From: an uncultured Brachyspira sp.
GTDB lineage: Bacteria; Spirochaetota; Brachyspiria; Brachyspirales; Brachyspiraceae
DNA: 5,744 bases
Assembly (NCBI RefSeq): GCF_910588665.1
Contig: NZ_CAJUPR010000024.1
Location: forward strand, 1 to 5,744
Reading direction: 5' to 3'
Below are positions 1 through 3,306 of this stretch, piece after piece; the first letter of the stretch is position 1, and every line of letters starts with the position of its first letter. Below the pieces are notes generated by a model that saw nothing but the letters and a program-made list of their open reading frames with translations, was not told the DNA's origin and searched no databases. Position numbers and translations under genes: made by a program.

Positions 1-55
1 TACTTGAATCAATAGCACTTAAATAATCTGAATCAATAGTAATATAGCCATCAAT
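1..55. repeat. Terminal direct repeat, copy 1 (circular-genome overlap)
   Basis: Bases 1-55 are identical to 5690-5744. An exact 55-base overlap between contig ends is what a de Bruijn assembler with k=55 leaves on a circular molecule. One ORF reads through the junction with no frame break, which supports circularity. It is most likely an assembly artefact, not a biological terminal repeat. Confidence 0.95.
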
Positions 56-349
56 ATTGGTATTAGCTTCATACAATTGAATAGTACCGCTAAATTTATC
101 GCCCATAGCTCCAATTAAAGAATCATCAAGTATTTTAGAATCAGATTCAAGTACATACTTAGGATTATAAGAGCCGATATAATGTAATTCAAAATCATCA
201 AAATTTAAATTTTTATTATGCTCTAATGATAATTGAAATGAAGTAACGTGCTGCTTATAGGCATCATAATGCGAAGCAGCTGTAAAAGGAGAAGAAGACA
301 ATCGGGAAACCCGATCATAAACAGTATATAAATTAACTCTGGAACTCAT
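1..349 (-). CDS. Gokushovirus ORF5-like nonstructural protein, N-terminal 116 codons (gene continues at 5689)
   Basis: This is the first part of a gene that crosses the contig ends. Joined to 5689-5610 it encodes 142 aa ending in TAA. The ATG at 349-347 is chosen because a strong SD (AGGAGG, 364-359) lies 9 nt upstream. The start overlaps the stop of the preceding basic peptide as ATGA. The N-terminal half has the pattern of the small gokushovirus 'nonstructural protein'/ORF5 family: LYTVYD at residues 7-12, a Ser-rich stretch then PF at 21-22, a conserved-looking alanine/aspartate helix at 23-37, then DDFELHYIG at 51-59. The molecular role of this family is not established; involvement in ssDNA binding or replication has been suggested. 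Family members are usually about 75-115 aa, so residues from about 80 onward look like an extension. Direct sequence evidence is good for the gene and moderate for the family. Confidence 0.8.
   Translation of the reverse strand, partial: MSSRVNLYTVYDRVSRLSSSPFTAASHYDAYKQHVTSFQLSLEHNKNLNFDDFELHYIGSYNPKYVLESDSKILDDSLIGAMGDKFSGTIQLYEANTNIDGYITIDSDYLSAIDSS
301..315. repeat. GC-rich hairpin inside the ORF5-like gene
   Basis: ATCGGG (301-306) and CCCGAT (310-315) form a perfect 6-bp stem with a 3-nt loop, at codons 12-16 of the ORF5-like gene. It stands out in AT-rich surroundings. It could slow translation, structure the virion ssDNA or be chance. No T-tract follows on either strand. Confidence 0.4.
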
Positions 350-438
350 CTGCGTCGACCTCCTAAACCTGTTTTAGACTTCTTCATATACAAATATTTT
401 TGAGAAGCATTAATTTTATAATTTTTAATTTTAGGCAT
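346..438 (-). CDS. 30-aa highly basic DNA-binding peptide (J/VP8-like)
   Basis: The ATG at 438-436 is preceded by AGGAG (449-445) at 6-nt spacing, and the gene ends in TGA at 348-346, overlapping the next start (ATGA). The 30-residue product has seven Lys and three Arg, no acidic residue, and ends in GLGGRRR. In Microviridae, the J protein of phiX174 (38 aa) and the gokushovirus VP8-type peptides are tiny, very basic proteins packaged with the genome. They neutralise the ssDNA phosphates and tie the DNA to the inner capsid surface. Size, charge and position in the operon fit that role. The aromatic residues (Tyr7, Tyr15, Tyr17) could stack on bases. No sequence-level homology can be claimed for so short a peptide. 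Its Gly-Gly codons near the C terminus double as the SD of the next gene. Confidence 0.7.
   Translation of the reverse strand: MPKIKNYKINASQKYLYMKKSKTGLGGRRR
359..364 (-). promoter_or_regulatory. Shine-Dalgarno of the ORF5-like gene, inside the basic-peptide gene
   Basis: AGGAGG, 9 nt upstream of the ATG at 349. It is read as part of Leu-Gly-Gly codons of the preceding gene. It is the strongest SD in the genome and fixes the start of the origin-spanning gene. Confidence 0.8.
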
Positions 439-444
439 GTAAGA

Positions 445-449
445 CTCCT
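445..449 (-). promoter_or_regulatory. Shine-Dalgarno of the basic peptide, overlapping the upstream stop codon
   Basis: TAGGAG combines the stop TAG of the membrane micropeptide (450-448) with AGGAG (449-445), 6 nt before the ATG at 438. The same 10-mer, TAGGAGTCTT, also precedes the VP2 start. Confidence 0.75.
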
Positions 450-546
450 ATTTTTTAGATAATTTAGAAGTACCAAAAAGGACTCCTACTATAGTTATAA
501 TACTCTGACATATAGCAGTTATAAGGGAAACAATATCAAATTCCAT
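448..546 (-). CDS. 32-aa single-pass membrane micropeptide (candidate lysis or membrane protein)
   Basis: The ATG at 546-544 has AAGGAG (560-555) 8 nt upstream, and the gene ends in TAG at 450-448. The product begins MEFD, then has a continuous hydrophobic stretch of about 20 residues from Ile5 to Gly25 (IVSLITAICQSIITIVGVLF plus Gly) and ends in a polar basic tail, TSKLSKK. This is the shape of a single transmembrane helix with a negative N terminus and a positive C terminus. It is the first gene after the hairpin region. Its stop codon forms part of the SD of the next gene, so the two are translationally linked. The function is unrecognised. Single-gene lysis proteins of ssDNA and ssRNA phages are often short membrane peptides, and no other independent candidate for lysis is visible, so that role is a reasonable inference only. 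Confidence 0.65.
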   Translation of the reverse strand: MEFDIVSLITAICQSIITIVGVLFGTSKLSKK

Positions 547-554
547 TTTTATTA

Positions 555-560
555 CTCCTT
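555..560 (-). promoter_or_regulatory. Shine-Dalgarno of the membrane micropeptide
   Basis: AAGGAG, 8 nt upstream of the ATG at 546. It begins 6 bases after the end of the three-hairpin block in the transcription direction. It is the main reason to accept such a short ORF as a gene. Confidence 0.75.
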
Positions 561-565
561 TAGTT

Positions 566-583
566 TTTGACATCTGTGTCAAA
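566..583. repeat. Hairpin III of a triple-hairpin block
   Basis: TTTGACA (566-572) and TGTCAAA (577-583) form a perfect 7-bp stem with a 4-nt loop. It touches the next hairpin with no spacer. No T-tract follows on the coding strand, so it is not a classic terminator. Confidence 0.6.
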
Positions 584-614
584 TGCGCTTAGATAATCAA
601 GTCATTTAAGCGCA
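584..614. other. Hairpin II, candidate rolling-circle (double-strand) origin with phiX-like nick sequence
   Basis: TGCGCTTA (584-591) and TAAGCGCA (607-614) form a perfect 8-bp stem around a 15-nt loop. On the coding strand the loop contains ACTTGAT (602-596). The phiX174 gene A protein nicks within CAACTTG/ATATTA, and the equivalent G/A step here (598/597) falls almost at the loop centre. HUH initiators commonly cut an exposed single-stranded loop. The region is noncoding and lies just downstream of the initiator gene. The 7-mer alone is weak evidence: it also occurs at 125-131 and 4714-4720, inside genes. The stem, the central position in the loop and the intergenic site are what single this one out. 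Confidence 0.45.
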
Positions 615-645
615 CCGAGTAAAATACCTCCCGTATTTTACTCGG
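615..645. repeat. Hairpin I of the triple-hairpin block, strong 13-bp stem
   Basis: CCGAGTAAAATAC (615-627) and GTATTTTACTCGG (633-645) are perfectly complementary over 13 bp with a 5-nt loop (GGGAG on the coding strand). It is the strongest inverted repeat in the window. It abuts hairpin II directly. The lack of a following T-run on either strand argues against a terminator. An origin, packaging or RNA-stability role is more likely. Confidence 0.7.
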
Positions 646-684
646 AACACATAACAAAATACTTAAACAAATTAATATAAATAA

Positions 685-713
685 TATATAACAGAATATT
701 TAAAAAAAAGCAA
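685..713 (-). promoter_or_regulatory. Possible sigma70-like promoter for the whole operon
   Basis: TTGCTT (713-708), a 17-base spacer, then TATATA (690-685) on the coding strand resemble -35/-10 boxes at ideal spacing. Transcription would start near 675-680, ahead of the three hairpins and the first gene. The region is so AT-rich that such matches arise easily, and the -35 box overlaps the base of the terminator. The 547-701 region is the only sizeable gap after the terminator, so a promoter is expected about here. Confidence 0.35.
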
Positions 714-755
714 GATTTTTTTAACACTTTTCCTAAGGAAAAGTTAAAAATCTTG
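702..755 (-). terminator. Rho-independent terminator after the replication gene
   Basis: On the coding strand, 22 bases after the VP4 stop, a long hairpin spans 755-711. CTTTTCC (727-733) pairs with GGAAAAG (737-743) around TAA. Outside it, CAAGATTTTT (711-720) pairs with the complementary arm (746-755) across a small bulge. A run of eight T follows at once (709-702). The stem is AT-rich but long. It marks the end of the single transcription unit. Confidence 0.75.
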
Positions 756-776
756 GAAAAATATGAAGCCTATCGG

Positions 777-2072
777 CTATGCTACCGCAGGAATTGGAAT
801 ATTTGAGCGTTTTAATTGAAGCTTATAAATATATTCTTTATGACAATCTCTAAAAGATTTTTCCAACTCTAAACGTTCATTAGAAATAATAGAATCAAAA
901 TTACTATATAAATAAATATTATATTTATCTAAATCGCTGTATAAAATTATATCATCTTTTAATTTAAGGTCAGAAACATTAATATTATAAGTCTCTAAAT
1001 AATCATAAAAATTATTTTTTGCTCGTTTTTTAATAACCTCATAATTATGTTCTTCAATCTCATCTAATAAATCAGGATTATATTTTAATAAATATCTTTT
1101 TTCACGACGGGTAAAAATATGATCTGATTGAATAAGTAAATCATAATTATCTAAAATCCAAGATTTACCAAAATTAGGGGATTTACTGCGAAATTCTAAA
1201 GCTCTGCCATACTTCCAATTATAAAAATCGACATATCGGAAACGGAAAGAACCATTATTTTTTAATAATTTCATACTTTTACAATAAGGTATAAAATAAT
1301 AATTATAAAAATCTTTTAAAAATCTATCTTCAATAGCAGAATAACCAAAATAATAAATAGACTCTACTAATTTACGGGAAAACAAAAGATTATTAAAATT
1401 AATATCTCTATGCGGAAATAAATCATTTAAATAATCAAATAATTTAACTTCAAGCAAAGCAGTCAATTTATATATATCATACTCAAATAAATCAGATTTA
1501 TTAATTCTGCCTGTTTTAAAATCATGAGATTTAGACATATATGAAGTACAATAACGGATAGACTTATCAGATACAAATTTAACATCAACATGACCATAAT
1601 TCCAACAAGATTTTATAAAGGCTACATGCTGAGGAATACGAGGGTTTAAACCTAATATTATAAAATGATAATGAGGATTATTATTAGACTTTAAACCATA
1701 TTCAGAAGACATAAATATTTTTAATTTTAATCCTAAATGATAAGAAAAACGGCGTCTAAGACGCTTTTTAAAATCAATAATATGCTGTTTATCAAGAGTA
1801 GGCCTTAAAGATATAGGATCATAAGTAAAGCCACATTTATAATTAAATAAATCAGGAGAACTAGGACGGGCATACGTGAGAGTAACAAAAGCACCGTATT
1901 CACCATGTTTATAATAAGGCAACTCATTAATAATGTCATCGGAGTTAATTCGAGCACGCTCCGAAATACAAGAAGCACAACGACCGCACTTAACGTTAAT
2001 ATATCTATAAACATAAGTACAAGAATAACGATCATAATAATGAACCTTGAGCAACTTACTATTAAAACACAT
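777..2072 (-). CDS. VP4: Replication initiation protein VP4 (HUH endonuclease, rolling-circle Rep)
   Basis: This 431-aa protein nicks the virion-sense strand of the duplex replicative form, stays bound through a tyrosine and re-ligates unit-length genomes. It opens with MCF and a Cys cluster, KCGRCASC (residues 28-35), as in gokushovirus VP4 proteins. FVTLTYA (62-68) fits the first core strand. SSEYG (122-126) precedes the metal-binding HUH motif NPHYHF (132-137, His134 and His136). RYCTSYMSK (173-181) carries the likely catalytic tyrosine, Tyr174 or Tyr178. The roughly 250 residues after this motif are Tyr/Asn/Leu/Lys-rich and unrecognised, making the protein longer than many gokushovirus VP4s (about 260-340 aa). 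The start is 2 nt after the VP2 stop with no clear SD, so translation probably depends on coupling to VP2. It is the last gene before the terminator. Confidence 0.92.
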   Translation of the reverse strand: MCFNSKLLKVHYYDRYSCTYVYRYINVKCGRCASCISERARINSDDIINELPYYKHGEYGAFVTLTYARPSSPDLFNYKCGFTYDPISLRPTLDKQHIIDFKKRLRRRFSYHLGLKLKIFMSSEYGLKSNNNPHYHFIILGLNPRIPQHVAFIKSCWNYGHVDVKFVSDKSIRYCTSYMSKSHDFKTGRINKSDLFEYDIYKLTALLEVKLFDYLNDLFPHRDINFNNLLFSRKLVESIYYFGYSAIEDRFLKDFYNYYFIPYCKSMKLLKNNGSFRFRYVDFYNWKYGRALEFRSKSPNFGKSWILDNYDLLIQSDHIFTRREKRYLLKYNPDLLDEIEEHNYEVIKKRAKNNFYDYLETYNINVSDLKLKDDIILYSDLDKYNIYLYSNFDSIISNERLELEKSFRDCHKEYIYKLQLKRSNIPIPAVA

Positions 2073-2074
2073 AA

Positions 2075-2878
2075 TTAGGGCAAATAATCAAAATTAGCAT
2101 TACCAAGAGGAATTTTATCTAATATATTATTTTTTAAATCATTAAATAACTTGGAAGCTCCTCTAATACCAATACGAGCAACATCAACCGAACGCCAAAA
2201 AAACATAATAAGAGAGGCAACATTAACAGAACCATTAACATTAAATTCGCCTGTACCTTCTAACTTAGCAATAACTTTACTAAGTCCGGAACTGCCTGCA
2301 GAAAGACGTTTTAAAAAACTAAAACTTACATTAAGCTCTTTATATTGTTCCATTTCATATTTACTTATACCTGTAGCCCTATTAAACTCTCTATTATGTT
2401 CAAGGTCTTCTATTTCTTTCTCCAAACGTTCACGCTGTTTATCTGTTAAATTAGTTTCTGAGACTGCTTTAGTTCTATTAATATCATTACTTTTTAATTC
2501 ATCCTGCATATTAATAATTTCCTGATTCTTTAAACGTTCATCAGCCTTCTGAGCTTTAGCTTGTGTACGAGCATTCATAAAGCCAGCAAGAGAGTTTAAA
2601 AGACCTGAAAAATCAATATTAGACTGAGGAGCAGGGGCAGAAGTTACAGGAGTAGAAGCAGCAGGAGAACCAGAAGCTCCCCATTTAGTAAAACCTGCTT
2701 CCTTCATATCAGCCGCGCGGCGCTGAATAGCAGAGTCTTCACGCTGCATAATTTTTTCGTTAAGTTCTTTTTGATAATTAAATTGCTCTTTCTGAAGGTT
2801 AAAATTTTTCTTATTCTGAATTAAATCACCAATACCGGTAAATATACCAGTAAAAGCACTAAAAGGATCAAAAGACAT
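2075..2878 (-). CDS. VP2: DNA pilot protein VP2 (minor capsid protein H analogue)
   Basis: This 267-aa minor virion protein is taken to help deliver the genome through the host envelope, as phiX174 H does. A glycine- and phenylalanine-rich hydrophobic N terminus covers residues 3-20 (FTGIFTGIGDLI). The family's most recognisable stretch follows at 46-68: QREDSAIQRRAADMKEAG, then FTKWGAS. A Pro/Ala/Ser segment lies at 69-86. A long charged helical, probably coiled-coil, region spans about 100-185, and there is a short hydrophobic patch at 218-228 (VNVASLIMFFW). The ATG at 2878-2876 shares one base with the VP3 stop (TAATG), and AGGAG (2892-2888) lies 9 nt upstream. It sits directly before the replication gene. 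Confidence 0.9.
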   Translation of the reverse strand: MSFDPFSAFTGIFTGIGDLIQNKKNFNLQKEQFNYQKELNEKIMQREDSAIQRRAADMKEAGFTKWGASGSPAASTPVTSAPAPQSNIDFSGLLNSLAGFMNARTQAKAQKADERLKNQEIINMQDELKSNDINRTKAVSETNLTDKQRERLEKEIEDLEHNREFNRATGISKYEMEQYKELNVSFSFLKRLSAGSSGLSKVIAKLEGTGEFNVNGSVNVASLIMFFWRSVDVARIGIRGASKLFNDLKNNILDKIPLGNANFDYLP

Positions 2879-3303
2879 TATTGAAGACTCCTATTTTTAG
2901 CATCTTGCTCAGCTTTATATTCGTTAATAGCCTGTCTTTTTAATTCGATTTCAGACTCATGACGCTTAAACTCTTCACGGAGATACTTTAATTTTTCTTC
3001 CTGTTTATCAAATCTTTTTACTTTTTCTACTTTCCTACGATAAAGCGCAAAAGCCTCATTTTTATCCATATAATGAGGGTGTAAATTGTCGCCTGCATAA
3101 TCTTCAATACTATCACCAGAAGAAACAAAATCATTATACTCATAATAATACTGATTAGAATTATCTAAATCCCTTTGAACACCTGCGAGCATTAAACGTT
3201 CGTATTGTATAGAAAGAGGTACATAGCTCTCACGCTCAACATTATCAACAGTACTATAATATTTTGGGGTACGAGTATAAGAAAACTTAGATCTAAAATA
3301 CAT
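2878..3303 (-). CDS. VP3: Probable internal scaffolding protein VP3
   Basis: This 141-aa polar protein lies between the major capsid and pilot genes. The N terminus starts MYFRSKFSYTRTPKYYS, resembling the basic/aromatic opening (FR-x-FSY-x-R) of gokushovirus VP3. Residues 25-44 (ESYVPLSIQYERLMLAGVQR) resemble the short conserved helix around which VP3 family members align. Residues 80-137 are strongly charged and helical, a likely coiled coil, with many Lys/Glu heptad-like repeats. VP3 proteins of this size help VP1 assemble into procapsids and are absent from mature virions. No rival scaffold candidate exists in the genome. The ATG has GGAGG (3315-3311) 7 nt upstream, inside the last codons of VP1. 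The identification rests on pattern, size and context, so it is moderate; it could instead be a lineage-specific structural protein. Confidence 0.55.
   Translation of the reverse strand: MYFRSKFSYTRTPKYYSTVDNVERESYVPLSIQYERLMLAGVQRDLDNSNQYYYEYNDFVSSGDSIEDYAGDNLHPHYMDKNEAFALYRRKVEKVKRFDKQEEKLKYLREEFKRHESEIELKRQAINEYKAEQDAKNRSLQ
2888..2892 (-). promoter_or_regulatory. Shine-Dalgarno of VP2, inside the VP3 gene
   Basis: AGGAG, 9 nt before the VP2 ATG, within the 10-mer TAGGAGTCTT that also precedes the basic-peptide gene. It is read as Arg-Ser codons at the end of VP3. Confidence 0.7.
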
Positions 3304-3306
3304 TTA

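Noticed and set aside
396..475. Possible TTG-initiated small ORF after GTAGGAGTC inside the membrane micropeptide gene
   Set aside because: The SD-like sequence has only a poor TTG start nearby and the product would be a short overlapping frame without recognisable character.
615..645. 13-bp hairpin as a transcription terminator
   Set aside because: No T-run follows on the coding strand, whose next bases are TGCGCTTAAATG, nor on the other strand; the terminator with a T8 tract is at 702-755.
2151..2525. Plus-strand ORF of 124 aa opposite VP2
   Set aside because: Antisense shadow of a well-supported VP2 gene; no plus-strand gene is expected in Microviridae and its Leu/Ser-rich composition is that of a reverse-frame translation.
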